The notes under the pieces are model-generated. The model saw only the letters and a program-made list of their open reading frames with translations. It searched no databases and was not told the origin of the DNA. A program made the translations under genes and the position numbers. Below are positions 46,783-62,850 of a stretch of 64,000 bases of DNA, piece after piece. The first letter of the stretch is position 1, and every line of letters begins with the position of its first letter. Where the stretch lies: positions 106,647,611-106,711,610 of the forward strand of contig NC_089595.1 in NCBI RefSeq assembly GCF_019320115.1. Reading direction: 5' to 3'. This DNA comes from Miscanthus floridulus. Lineage: Eukaryota > Streptophyta > Magnoliopsida > Poales > Poaceae.

Positions 46783-49700
46783 GTGCTTGATAGTGGGTGC
46801 ACACAACACATAACCAGTGATCCAAGAATGTTCAATTCAATCGATGAAAACAAGAGCAATGGGATTGATAGTATCACATTTGGTGACAATAGCAAAGGCA
46901 AAGTCAAAGGGCTTGATAAGATTGCAATATCCAATGATTTGAGCATTTCCAATATGCTACTAGTAGAGAGCTTAAACTTCAACCTATTGTCGGTAGCTCA
47001 ATTGTGTGATCTTGGTTTCAAGTGCATATTTGGTGTGGATGATGTAGATATCATAAGTGTAGATGGCTCTAACTTGATATTCAAGAGATTTAGATATGAG
47101 AATCTATACTTAGTTGATTTCAATGCTAGAGAAGCTCAATTGTCAACATGTTTGATCACTAAGTCTAGCTTGTGTTGGTTATGGCATAGAAGGCTTAGTC
47201 ATGTTGGAATGAAACAATTGAACAAGTTGATTGAGCATAACTTAGTTAGAGGCTTGAAAGATGTCACTTTTGAGAAGGATAAGCTATGTAGTGCATGTCA
47301 AGTCAGAAAACAAGTTGGTAACACACATCCTATGAAGAGCATGATGAGCACATCTAAGGCATTTGAGTTGATGCACATGGACTTGTTTGGACCAACCATA
47401 TACACTAGCATTGGTGGAAACAAATATGGATTTGTGATTGTGGATGATTTCACTAGATACACATGGGTGTTCTTTCTAGTTGATAAGAGTGATGTGTTTG
47501 CAACTTTCAAATCATTTATTAAAGGCATTCATAATGAGTTTGAAACAACCATCAAGAAAGTGAGAAGTGACAATGGAAGTGAGTTCAAGAACACAAGAAT
47601 TGATGAGTTATGTGATGAATTTAGAATTAGACATCAATTCTCAGCCAAGTATACTCCTCAATCAAATGGCTTAGTTGAAAGGAAGAATAGAACTTTGATT
47701 GACATGGCAAGATCAATGTTGAGTGAGTACAATATGAGTCATTCATTTTGGGCTGAAGCAATCAACACGGCTTGCTACTATAGCAACCGCCTCTATTGTC
47801 ACCCCATGATGGAGAAGACACCTTATGAGCTATTGAATGGAAGAAAGCCAAACATTGCATACTTTTGAGTCTTTGGATGTAAATGCTAAATATTGAAGAA
47901 AGACACTAGATTGAGCAAATTTGAGAAGAAATGTGATGAAGGTTTCTTGCTTGGATACTCCACTACTAGCAAGGCTTATAGAGTTTGGAATTTGGCTAGT
48001 GGTACTCTTGAGGAGGTTCATGATGTGGAGTTTGATGAAATAAATGGATCGCAAGAGGAAGATGAGAACCTAGATGATATAAAAGGCACTCAATTGGTCA
48101 ATGCAATGAAGAACATGGACATTGGTGATATAAGGCCTAGAGAGGTGATTGATGTTGAAGATGACAAAAATCAAGTGCTCTCTAACTCAAATGTACAAGC
48201 TAGTGGTTCTCATGATCAAGTTCAAGCAAGCACTAGTGATGGCAATGTGCAAGATCAACAAATGGCTAGTTCATCATCGCAACCAAGTGATCAATCAAAT
48301 GCTAGCAATCAAGTGCTAGTGCTTCAACCAACCAATGTTGCAAGAGATCATCCATTGGACACCATCATTGGTGATATTTCAAGAGGTGTGCAAACTAGAT
48401 CAAGATTGGCCTCATTTTGTAAGCATTTCTTATTTGTGTCATCCATTGAACCTAAAAATATAGATGAAGCTTTGAATGATGTTGATTGGGTCAATGCCAT
48501 GCATAAAGAGCTAAACAACTTCACAAGAAACCAAGTATGAGAGTTAGTTGAGAGGTCTAAGGATCATAATGTGATTGGAACTAAGTGGGTTTTTTAGAAC
48601 AAGCAAGATCAAGATGGGATAATAATAAGGAACAAAGCAAGATTAGTGGTTCAAGGTTACACTTAAGTTGAAGGTCTTAACTTTGGAGAAACATATGCCC
48701 CGGTTGCAGGATTAGAAGCAATTAGGATCTTGCTAGCCTATGCTTGTGCCCACAACATCAAGTTGTACCAAATGGATGTGAAAAGTGCATTTCTAAATGG
48801 GTACATCAACAAGCTTGTGTATGTTGAACAACCTCCTGGTTTTGAAGATGAGAAGAAACCCAACCATGTCTATAAGTTAAGAAAGGCTTTATATGGATTA
48901 AAACAAACACCTAGAGCATGGTATGAGAGATTAAGGGATTTCCTACTCTCTAAGGGATTCAAGATGGGAAAGGTTGACACCACTCTCTTCACCAAGAAGC
49001 TTGGAAATGATTTGTTTGTGATGTAAATATATGTTGATGATATCATCTTTGGGTCAACAAATCAAGAATTTTGTGAGAAGTTTGGAAAAATAATGGCTAG
49101 TGAGTTTGAGATGTCCATGATTGGAGATCTTAGTTACTTCCTTGGTCTTCAAATTAAGCAAATGAAGAATGTCATATTTGTGAGTCAAGGCAAGTACATC
49201 AAGGACATGCTCAAGAAGTTTGGAATGGATGATGCTAAAGCTATTAGTACACCAATGGGGACAAGTGGAAGCTTGGATAGTGATACAAGTGGCAACATGG
49301 TGGATCAAAAGATGTATCGGTCTATGATTGAAAGCCTACTCTATGTGACCGCATCAAGGCCGGATGTGATGTTTAGTGTATGCATGTGTGCTAGATTTCA
49401 AGCCTTACCAAGAGAAAGTCATTTAAAGGCAACAAAGAGAATATTGAGGTACTTGAGGCATACACAAAATGTTGGATTGTGGTATCCTAAAGGAGCAAGA
49501 TTTGAGTTGATTGGATATTCGGACTCCGATTATGCGGGATGCAAAGTTGAGAGAAAGAACACATCGGGCACATGTCAACTATTGAGAAGATCACTTGTGT
49601 CTTGGTCATCAAAGAAGCAAAACAATGTAGCACTTTCAACCGCCGAAGCGGAGTACATTTTTACTGGTAGTTGTTGTGCTCAATTACTTTAGATGAAGGC

Positions 49701-49983
49701 TACCTTGAGTAACTTTGGGATCAAATTCAAGCAAGTTCCATTGTTATGTGACAATGAAAGTGCCGTAAAGCTCACCAACAACCCGGTTCAACACTCAAGA
49801 ACAAAGCATATTGATGTCCGCCATCATTTCATAAGAGATCACCAACAAAAAGGGGACATTTGCATTGAGAGTGTGGGTACCGAAGATCAACTTGCCGATA
49901 TCTTCACCAAGCCACTTGATGAGAAGAGGTTTTGTAAGCTAAGGAATGAATTGAACATACTTAACTTCTCCAATATGTGTTGA
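46783..49983 (+). pseudogene. pol: Decayed copia-type pol: protease, integrase, reverse transcriptase, RNase H
   Basis: All of 46783–49983 stays in one frame, about 1066 codons, interrupted by seven stops: 47866, 47887, 48538, 48595, 48664, 49024 and 49690. Domains in order are aspartic protease (L-D-S-G-C-T), the GAG-pre-integrase/zinc region (W-H-R-R-L-S-H and C-x2-C) and the integrase core (M-D-L-F-G-P, S-D-N-G-S-E-F, E-R-K-N-R-T). Reverse transcriptase follows (M-D-V-K-S-A-F-L-N-G and the catalytic Y-V-D-D), then RNase H (Y-S-D-S-D-Y-A-G, S-T-A-E-A-E-Y and K-H-I-D-V-R-H-H-F). Protease–integrase–RT–RH is the copia order. No env-like frame follows. Confidence 0.92.
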
Positions 49984-50285
49984 TGCACCTCCAATTTATA
50001 TGACATGCCTCTCCTTCGAGCAAAGCAAGGTAAAGTTGATTGACATGTCATCCATCCATTGCTAAGGACTTGTTTAGTGCATTTAGTCATTCCTATCATG
50101 TCCTAGGCTCATTGATGAAAATCAAATGAATTTGATGCTTGTATGGTACCACCATTGCTTGTATGTTTGAAATGATCTTGTGGTAGCATATGACATGTTT
50201 GTGGGCTTATAAACCTAGTGTTTGATCTAGAAAATAAGCTATAAGTGTTTAACTCAATATGGTACAAGATAACCCTTATTTGGAG

Positions 50286-51163
50286 GTGTGAAGAAGCTTG
50301 CCCTTGGATCAAACCGAGTTAAATAACTTTTGCAAGTAATCTAGATTGAACCAATTTGGGAAAATGATCCTCACTTCACATGGTTTCACCCCAACCTATC
50401 TAAAATTTGAGCCCTCTTTTTTGTGCTAATTGTTGACAAAGGGGGAGAGAAACAAAGATATGAGTGATAGGGGAGTATTTGACATAGGGGGAGAGATATG
50501 ATAAAGGAAAGGGATCAATTAAAATTTTGAGCATACAAGTAGGGGGAGCAAGCTCATAAACTTGTATGATGCATTTGAATGTCAATTTCATATATTTTCT
50601 TGCATGGCACAAGTTTTAAAATTCAAGATCCATGCTTGTGTGGTGTATGCTAATTGTAGATTTGAATGATGAAATGAAAATCTAGCATGCAGAGGTCATC
50701 TAATGATTTCATTCCCATGCATTTACAAGTGGTATCTGGCTATCAAGTGGTTTCTAGCTAAAGTAACTAGACCTATGTTCATTCTATTGAAACTAGACCC
50801 TTGCTTATAATATTGATCTCATGGGGTATTCTAGTTTTTGTGGATATCTAGTTACTAATGGTGCTAAGGATGGTATATTGGTGCACTCCGATTGGTATCA
50901 CACTTCAAAGGTCCATCTCTTATACCTTAGCATCATTTGGTAGAGATTGACTCCTATATTTCCTATCTGAGCATATGTGTAAGCTACAATCCAAACTCTT
51001 AGCACATATGTAGGGGGAGCAATTACTACCATTTGGAGTTCATGAAACTTGTCCGTATTCCTTTACACATGGTAAATATGCTTGGGCAAGCAACATGGAT
51101 TCAAATGAACTTTAATTCATATCTTTGTATAAGGGTTGTCATCAATTACTAAAAAGGGGAGGT
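50286..51163 (+). promoter_or_regulatory. 3' internal region with multiple polypurine tracts
   Basis: No coding frame is supported between RNase H and the 3' LTR. At least five purine-rich tracts are visible: 'aaagggggagagaaa' at ~50439, 'ataggggag' at ~50467, 'ataggggg' at ~50485, 'gtagggggagcaag' at ~50539 and 'gtagggggagcaa' at ~51010. The LTR-adjacent 'aaaaaggggaggt' at ~51151 makes a sixth. Multiple PPTs upstream of the 3' LTR are described for Sireviruses. The same tracts recur in the deleted first unit. Confidence 0.8.
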
Positions 51164-52999
51164 TAAAAGCTCTAGTTTGGTTTTAGTTAATTGATGAAAC
51201 CCTAAGTGCTAACCTAGTTTATCAAGATGATTATGAGATAGGTAGCACTACTCCAAGTGATGAAGCAATGGCGAAGATCAAGACAATGGTGATGGCATGG
51301 TGATGGTCAAATGCTTAAACTTGGAAAAGAAGAAAGAGAAAAACAAAAGGCTCAAGGCAAAGGTATAAAATGTAGGAGCCATTTTGTTTTAGTGATCAAG
51401 ATACTTAGTGAGTGTGATCACATTTAGGATAGATAGCCGTACTGTTAAGAGGAGTGAAACTCGTATCGAAATGCGGTTATCAAAGTGCCACTAGATGCTC
51501 TAATTCATTGCATATGCATTTAGGATCTAGTGGAATGCTAACACCCTTGAAAATATTTGAGAAAATACGCTAACACATGTGCACAAGGTGATACACTTGG
51601 TGGTTGGCACATTTGAACAAGGGTGAAGAAGTTAGAGGTGAAATGGAGTTGGTCGCAATGATGCTAGCATCGGTCTACTGACCGGACGCTGGGTCACTCA
51701 GCGACCGAACGCTAAAAGGCTACGTCTAGTCGAGCTGTCAGATGGCACAGTGATTAGGGTTAAGCACCGGACGCTGGGCTGTGTCCGATCAAGCATCACC
51801 GGATGCGTCCGGTCTGCAAAAATAGGATTTGGACCCTTACTAGAAACGACTGGACGCTGAGGGTCCAGCGTCCGTTCAGCTCTGTCGGAGCATCCGGTCA
51901 ACATTTTGACCGTTGAGATCAAACGTTCACTGTTAAACGCAGGTGACACGTGGCCGCCATCGGGGGATCGGACGCTGAGGACCAGCGTCCGGTCAATTCG
52001 GTCGGAGCGTCCGGTCAGCCCGATCAGTGCCCAGTGAAGGGGTACAACAACTCTATTTCGTGGGGGCTTCTATTTAAGCCCCATGGCCGGCTCAAGCTCA
52101 CCCTCTTGCACATTTTCATTGACATTGCAACCTTGTGAGCTTAGTCAAAGCCCTCCCACTCATCTTCATCATTGATCCATCATCTTTGTGAGATTGGGAG
52201 AGAATCCAAGTGCATTGCTTGAGTGATTGCATCTAGAGGCACTTGGTATTCGTGTTGCGCTGTGGATTTTGCTTGTTACTCTTGGTGGTTGCCACCACCT
52301 AGACGGCTCGATGCAGCGGTGGAGGATCGGCACGAGTAGGTGATTGTTCGTGGCCATCTCCGGTGATTGTGAGGAGAGTTGTACCTTCCCCGGCGGAGTG
52401 CCGAAAGGTAACTCTAATAAATTGCTCGTGTCATTGAGTTACCTCACTTGTGGGTTGGTTCTTGCGGTGTCCAATCGTGTGGACGAGGTTTGTGAAACAC
52501 CTCTTAGCCGCCAAACCACCAAGTGTTGGTCGACACAATGGGGACTAGCGTGTTGGCAAGCACGTGAACCTCGGGAGAAAAATTGGTTGTCTCTTGTCAT
52601 TTGCATTCTCCCGGTGATTGGCTTAATCTTCATCTTGTGACTGGTTCATTCATCTATACAGCGGTATAACCATCCTACTCACTCGTTTATATTCTTGCAA
52701 ACTAGTTGTAGCAAGCTCTTTAATGTAATTAGATTTGAGAGCTTGCTTTGCTATTTAAGTTTGCTTAGTGGAGCTCTTTAGAGTAGAAAGATTGAGAGCT
52801 CTTAGTGAGTAGTATCATAGCAAGTTGTGTGTCTAGCTACGATTGCAACTAGAATTGTTGGATAGGTGGCTTGCAACCCTCGTAGAGCTAGAGCAAGTTT
52901 GCATTTCGCTATTTGTCTTACTAATCAAATTGCTCTAGTTGATATGTAGAATTTTAAATAGGCTATTCACCCCCCCTCTAGCCATACTAGGGCCTTTCA
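51164..52999 (+). mobile_element. 3' LTR of the full Sirevirus-like unit
   Basis: 1836 bp, colinear with the LTR at 42765–44600. The first dinucleotide is TA instead of TG, a G-to-A change. The right end GCCTTTCA is followed by the target duplication ACCAC. Confidence 0.95.
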
Positions 53000-53004
53000 A
53001 CCAC

Positions 53005-53437
53005 CAAGTGCGTGGTCGACACAATGGGGACTAGCGGGCCGGCAAGCACATGAACCTCGGGATAAAAATCGTGTGTCATTTGTCCCTTGGTATTCACTTG
53101 GATTTCATTAATTGATTGATCATCTCACTTGCCACGTGCGGTACTCTTGCATTTACATTCCTAGTGATATCTTGTGTAGAGATAGTTAAGTAGCTAGTGT
53201 AGCTTAGTTGATGATCTAGTTGTTTTTAGCTTGCTCACTAGTTAGTGAAGTAAAGACACAGCCTTGTGTATGATTAGTGATCATAGCAACTAGAATTGTT
53301 GGTATATGTGGTTTGCAATCCTTGTAGAGCTAGGACAAAATTGTATTTCACCATTTAGGTTACTAACCATTTGCTCTAGTGAATTTGTAGATAATTTTTA
53401 TAGACTATTCAACCCCCTAACTATTTAGGACCTTTCA
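53005..53437 (+). mobile_element. Right part of the older LTR split by the compound element
   Basis: The sequence continues the LTR-like text from 39143 ('caagtgcgtggtcgacacaa' onward) and ends TTTAGGACCTTTCA at 53437. It is related to, but diverged from, both other LTR families in the window. Confidence 0.8.
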
Positions 53438-54394
53438 AGAGTGCAGTGACGTAGGAGTGTAGGAGTGATGGATTGGATCGGATAACAGCTTGGCATAGTC
53501 AAACGCCAAATAAATAGCTTTAGCACCGCTGAGTAGTGAAACTCGGGGACGACTACAGTGGGAGGTGGCCGGTGCGATGTAGGTCGGGGAACCGGCGGCG
53601 CGACGCAGACGGCGTGCTTTTGACTGAATATGAGTCACGACTCAAGACTCAAGAGACATAGGCACACAATTGCGTAGTGAATCTTGGGGGACGAATGTAG
53701 TGGGAGGTGGCCAGCACGATAGGTCGGGACACTGGTGGCGCGCACGATGAAGACAACATGCATCTAGGTGAATATGAGTCACGACTCAAGACTCAAGAGT
53801 GAGTACCGGTGGCTAGAGAAGTAGGGGACTTTTTGTTTCCCCGGGCAAGCCCCTTCCCTCGCCTAGCTCGACAAGAATTGATGTTTGGTAGGGCAAGAAA
53901 CCCTTGCTTCGCTGTGCAAGCTCAGACACCATGGCAAGGATATCCTTGAGTTTGGCTCTCCCGCTCAAGCAATCTTTGCTCATCCACTTGAGCACAGTCC
54001 TAGTCCTCCACTAGAAAATAGAAGATAGAGAGAGAAAAAGATGGCAAGGCAATTGAATAAGAGAACCAAACAACTTCCTCTTTTCTCGCTACGCCTATCT
54101 TTGCTAGGTGAGTTTTTTAAGACTCATCTTTACTAGGTGAATTGAGGCAGACAAGGCTATGCGAGCCTAGCAAAAGATCCAAGCAAATCCGTAGAAATAG
54201 GGCACGTTTGGTTGTCGGGCGAGCACTCGCCTTGCCATGCTTGGCAAGGAGGCAACTGTTTGGTTCTCCAGTCAACTTCGTTATCTGTGTTTTTCAGAAT
54301 TTTCTTTCTTGAGTGAGCCAATTCAGCTCTCCTCCGCTGGCAAGGCTAGCCATACCTAGCGAAGCGAAGCAAGGCGATGGAGCGAGCCATCTAA
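53438..54394. other. Intergenic with an internal duplication
   Basis: A block containing 'gaatatgagtcacgactcaa' occurs at about 53622 and 53771, with similar upstream sequence. The unit of ~145 bp is a diverged tandem duplication. From about 54200 a 'cacgtttggttgtcgggcga' stretch suggests MITE debris. No gene is seen. Confidence 0.5.
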
Positions 54395-55292
54395 GGCCCC
54401 CTTTGGCTCACGGGTGAAGCCTACGAAAAATATAGGAATCCAAAAACATAGGAAAGGAAGCAACGTGGTCATTTGGAATGGAGGAAACTTTCATCGAGAA
54501 TACTGCAGTGAGATGCCGATTTGACAGGACAGAAAACATCATTCTGCAGCACTTTTCTCTTTCCACAGTTTAGTTGTTGACGAAATACGTCCGGCAGTCT
54601 ACCGAGGGGTATGCCCACGGTAGTAGATGAATCGGTAGAGCTGCGCATGAGGGAACCGGATGGTGACATAGAACGCAAGAGACAACGATTAGGCAGGTTC
54701 AGGTCGTCAACTCGACGTAATACCCTACATCCTGTGTCTTTGTGGATTATATTATGAGAGATTCGATGAAAATGAGGGGGTCCCTACCCTCCTTATATAG
54801 GCCGGGGGTAGGGTTACAGGTCGGTTGTTTCTATCTTGATCGGTTTACAAGATAGTAACTAAAGATTGCGGAATCTAGTATATCTGAACAGATCATCCTT
54901 GATCGTCAAGGATCTTCATATAGTCTTGCGAGTCACGCCGACTTGTATCGCGCTCCGCGCGGCGTAGTCTTGCGGGCTGAGCCTCCTCTGGCGGCTCGAC
55001 CCATATACAACTCCGTGGGTATCGGGGACTATACCCCCAGTGATTTGTGCAAATCATCCGCCAACTTTAGCGTAGTGCAGTACAGTTCAACTAGTCAGGT
55101 AGGTCATTTGCCTCGGACTTCTCCAAAACATGAGTTCCAACCGCATGTTTTATTTCCTGCGTTCCTGTGACTTTGTGAGTGAACTATCCTTTCCTCTGAA
55201 ATCGGCACCGTGCTCTCCTCCGTTCCAAACACGACGTCAGCAAATCCACAGGGACTGAAGCCTACGCTTCACCCGTGAACCAAAGGGGACAT
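54395..55292. mobile_element. TIR element (~0.9 kb) with probable nested insertion
   Basis: The left end CCCTTTGGCTCACGGGTGAA is mirrored at the right by TTCACCCGTGAACCAAAGGG (one mismatch over ~20 bp). Inside, from about 54575 ('gttgacgaaatacgtccggc') to about 55035 ('tcggggactatacccccagt'), lies sequence of a different style that may be a nested LTR or other element. No coding domain is recognised and the target duplication is not resolved. Confidence 0.6.
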
Positions 55293-55338
55293 AAACGTGT
55301 GCCCATAGTGTAAATGGTGCGTGCGGACGGTGGAGTAT

Positions 55339-55439
55339 TGGGCTGGGCTTTTTTTTTTTTTGGAATTTAGGTACCGGGCTGGAGTCAGTACCCAAATTAA
55401 GGCCATCTGTCCAAGGAAACAAGTCTGGATTTAGGCCCA
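55339..55439 (+). promoter_or_regulatory. Site II elements upstream of GARS
   Basis: TGGGCT at 55339 and 55344 and GGCCCA at 55434 lie in the probable promoter of the GARS gene. A T-run of ~12 separates them. A GC-rich leader follows from about 55440. Confidence 0.45.
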
Positions 55440-55845
55440 GACCGCCGCCACCGCCATCACCAGAGCGGAGAGCTAGCCAGTTGGTCACTTCCTCGCGACT
55501 AGGCGCGGCTGCTGGCCCGCCGAGCATTCTCCCGGCTGCGCTGACGGCCGCGGTCCGCCGGCCGCCGTGCCTTCTCCAGGCCGCGCCGACGCCCCGCGAA
55601 GAAGAAGACCCCGGTTGTGCTGGCGCCCATTGCGAAGCCCCTCTCCGGCAAGAAGCTCTGAAAGCGGGCGGCGGACCCTCAAGCTCGTGCGCCGAGGTTC
55701 ATTCGACTTCTATCTTCGCCCTATTTGATTCTTTTATTCCCATCCGGTTTTGATTTGATTCTCGCCGTATTTGCAGCCTCGGAAGCCAAGGAGGTTGTAA
55801 GAGCATCTGCGTGGGAACAAAGGGTTAGTACTTTTCAATCCTTTG

Positions 55846-55976
55846 CCAAAGGGTCTCTGGCATAGTGGTTAGAGCACCTGGGAAGGCATGCCTGGGTTCG
55901 ACTCCCGTGAGAGCGAATTTAAACAGGTCTGGAATAAAAAAATAGGTTAGGGTTCCCCTACTTACTTCGGTCAAAA
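55846..55976 (+). mobile_element. tRNA-derived SINE with 16-bp target duplication
   Basis: The 131-bp element starts with a tRNA-like head containing an A box (TGGCATAGTGGTTAGAGC) and a B box (GGTTCGACTCC), followed by an unrelated tail. The 16-bp sequence ACTTTTCAATCCTTTG flanks it at 55830–55845 and 55977–55992. It lies in the GARS 5' region, probably in a leader intron. Confidence 0.9.
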
Positions 55977-57498
55977 ACTTTTCAATCCTTTGGTCTGTCT
56001 ATTCAGTGCTTGGTAACTTGTATCGTCTATTTGGTGATGTTATAAAGTCCCAATGACCATAAGAGTAGTTGGGCTCGTTGTAGTAATCAGCAAATTTCCT
56101 AGTAAGCTTTTTTATGTATCTTCTTTCAGGAAATGCTTTATGTACCATAGATCAGCAAATTATCTTAGAACTATTTATACAGCAAATTCTGCAAGTTTTG
56201 AACTTATATTTGTTGAATTTATTGAGATATTATTAGACCTTTTAAATATATACATGTAACATACTTTTCATTATTTTATATATATTTGTATACTGAATTT
56301 CTTGGCAAATTTTTAACTTGTATAATACTATTGTGTATTGGATCATACTGCATTGCACATTGTAGAAATTGGCTAGGACTATCCGGGGTCCGCCAGTGGC
56401 CATGGCTTGTGCTGCTTACAGTATCAGAGGCCCTCTCAAGCTCGCTGCAAGGCACGGCTCGGATGTGTTGACTAGTAACAACTCGTGCAATGGCTCCAAG
56501 TCTTCAGTGTCTTACCCCGTTGCTCAGTGGTGGAGCAGCAACTGCTCGTCCATCACAATGCGGCATGTTGCCTCCCATCATCACTTGATTGTTAAGGCTT
56601 CAGCAATGTGGCACTCAAACGCTTCAGCAACTGATGCAGCCACTGTTTCCGGTACATAAGATACTGGTTTATTTTGATTTGTTGTCTTAAACTCAGCTCG
56701 AAAATGAAATGTTTTAATGTAAATGCAAATCCAAGAGCAAGTTGGCTTGACACCTGTTTGTTGCCTTTTCTCAGATGATAGGATAACTGTACTGGTCATT
56801 GGTGGTGGAGTCAGGGAGCATGCTCTTTGTTATGCCTTGAACCGTTCCCCATCATGTGCTGCAGTTCTATGTGCCCCTGGTAATGCTGGTATAGCTCAGT
56901 CCGGGGATGCAACATGTATTTCAGATTTGGACATCTCCAGTAGTGATGATGTTATCTCGTTCTGCCACAAGAAGGGAGTGGGAATGGTTGTAGTGGGTCC
57001 TGAAGCCCCTCTAGTCGCGGGTCTTGCAAATGACCTTGTCAAAGTTGGGATACCAATGTTTGGCCCTTCATCAGAGGCTGCAGCATTAGAAGGATCAAAG
57101 GACTTCATGAAGAAGCTGTGTGATAAGTACAATGTCCCTACAGCCAAGGTACTTCCTTTTACATTTATGTGTTCTAAGCCCTATAAGTTAGTCTTGGCAT
57201 GAATATAGGGTTATGTTTAGGAAATGCCCGCAAATAGGAGATGGCATCTGTAGGTTAAGATACGAACCAAACAACTATTTTATTTTTCATGGCATTCTGG
57301 TTAAGAACTATTTGTAATTCTAAAAAATCCCTATGTATTACTTTTAAATTAAAGTCATTGTGTTGCTTTAGAAAAGAGAAAATGTAAGATCAGTATGCAA
57401 CAAAAAATAAAAACACAGTCCATTCATTTGTAGGTATTGATAATTTCAGATGTTAAGCCATTCAAACCATTCTAATATGAGCACTTATTTCTCCCTAG

Positions 57499-61024
<3,526 letters not shown>

Positions 61025-61340
61025 GAAGAAGCCTCTTTCATTGCATTGGTAGACGGCGAAAATGCTTTGCCTCTTGAATCAGCACAGGATCACAAAAGAT
61101 GGTGATGGTGATGTTGGCCTAAATACCGGTGGTATGGGTGCATACTCCCCTGCTCCAATAGTGACAGATGAGCTCAAACGCATTGTAATGGAAAGTATAA
61201 TTATCCCTACTGTTAAAGGCATGGCAGCTGAAGGTTGCAAGTTTGTTGGCTCATTATACGCTGGGCTTATGATCGAGAAGAAATCTGGGCTGTCTAAGCT
61301 TATTGAGTACAATGTCAGATTTGGTGAACCAGAATGCCAG

Positions 61341-62850
61341 GTTAGTTACCCATCTCTAACATCCAGTATTCATTTTTGTAGATTAACAGGCAAGAAGTTC
61401 CACAAAATTAATTGTCAGAAACAAGAGCTAAACAGAAGATTCACACAATATATGTGCTGTATAGGGGAGTGTCAGAATTCATCCAACAAGAATCCAGTAC
61501 AAACAAAAAGTTTAGAACAGGATCTTTTGGAAGAGACTCATCCAATTGCTTAGTAAACTTTCAATTTAGCAGAACAATGCATTAGAGTATATGTACATGT
61601 CTAAATTTGATCGTTCCAATTTGGGTTTTGGTTAATATGATCACTATATGGTCAATGTATTTTCGTTGGACAACAGAATGCAATGGATCTGCATATCTTA
61701 ACAACAGAGTCTGTGCTTGCGCTGCACTTTCTCCCTGAAATTTGCTGTCTTGGTCTGCCACTGATAGTTCACTCTATTTTGTTCCAGTGAATGAGTTGAA
61801 TAAACTCAATTCCTATAGTGCTACAGGAATGGTGCATTTCTGTGTTGTATAGCAGTGGATTTAGCCTAGGTGATCAGATATATGATGTACAATCTGAAAA
61901 AGGAGATATGATGTATAACGAAGTGAAAAATTGCAATCCATGCCTTTTTAAGATCTATATAACCTATTCAGGACCAATCTGGTAGCCATTATACTGTTCC
62001 TTGCTATCTATTTAATCAATATCAGACACCATAAAGTTCCTCTGGTTCATGTAATTTTGGAAATTCCCCTAAAAAATGTAATTTTGGAAGGTCACATTTC
62101 TTGACCACTGTGGAATCTCCAATTTTTTACTCTAGCTGCTGCAAAAACCTCACTTTTATTTTATACCAACGACAGTTTTACATTTCTAACTTGGACCAGT
62201 TAATTTTTCAGTAATATCTAGGCCTATATTAGTGTCATGGGCATACTTTAGATGGCCCTGAACCCAAGCAGTGTTACTATGCTGTTGCCCAGCAGTCGCA
62301 CCAGAAGGTCAAGAACATATGAGATGCTAGAAACTAAGACAGATTTCTTGCTTAACGAGAGGAGATACAATAAAAGCCATCCTTATATAGATGTGACAAC
62401 TTGACCTTAAGGAACTAATATCTGAGATTAAAGAAACAAACCAATATAATCTTATTTCTAAATAAAAACAAATCATAAGGCTACTGGAACAATAAACACG
62501 CAGTACCAGTAGAAGTACTACCATGTCAAAACTAAATCTGAAAAACTGTCACTAGAAAAGTATGATTGTTTTTTTTTCAGGAGTAGCTGTTTGCCTAAGT
62601 ACATATGAATCCAAATTGCAGGCCACCATCAGTTCAAACTGCTGCTGTTGTAAAAATCCTAATGGATTACTACATTGTAATATATGTTTGAACTTTATGG
62701 AGAATTTCCTTTGCTGCATCTTCATTGTGCTTGTCTAGTACACTGCACAAATTTCAGATGAAATGTTTTAGCTGAAATCATTTGCTTGACCTGTGAAATA
62801 TTTTTGCCATGATATTCCGACTATCCTTTTCTCAACTGATCTATTTTCAT
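61341..62850 (+). other. Last GARS intron
   Basis: The intron begins with a canonical GT at 61341 but has no AG directly before the conserved last exon (it reads ATGG at 62847–62850). The content is AT-rich with no recognised gene or repeat. Confidence 0.6.

Larger units (their letters stand above)
39144..52999 (+). mobile_element. Compound three-LTR Sirevirus-like (Ty1/copia) retrotransposon
   Basis: The order is LTR piece (39144–39467), 3' internal tail (39468–40264 and 42687–42764, split by a solo LTR), full LTR (42765–44600), full internal domain (44601–51163) and full LTR (51164–52999). The whole is flanked by the 5-bp duplication ACCAC, so it behaves as one insertion. The simplest history is a tandem LTR–internal–LTR–internal–LTR formed by unequal recombination, then a deletion inside the first unit. 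The Sirevirus-like assignment rests on the long Gag with acidic and coiled-coil parts, the long LTRs and the multiple polypurine tracts. Confidence 0.9.

Noticed and set aside
49984..51163. Envelope-like gene downstream of pol, as in some Sireviruses
   Set aside because: No open frame longer than ~70 codons is present and none shows a membrane or coiled-coil pattern.
55481..55753. Alternative N terminus of GARS
   Set aside because: The frame does not connect to the ATP-grasp domain. The start at 56402 gives a normal transit peptide and correct splice phase.
55853..55916. tRNA gene
   Set aside because: A and B boxes are present, but the fold arms do not form a full cloverleaf, a tail follows, and a 16-bp target duplication shows a SINE.
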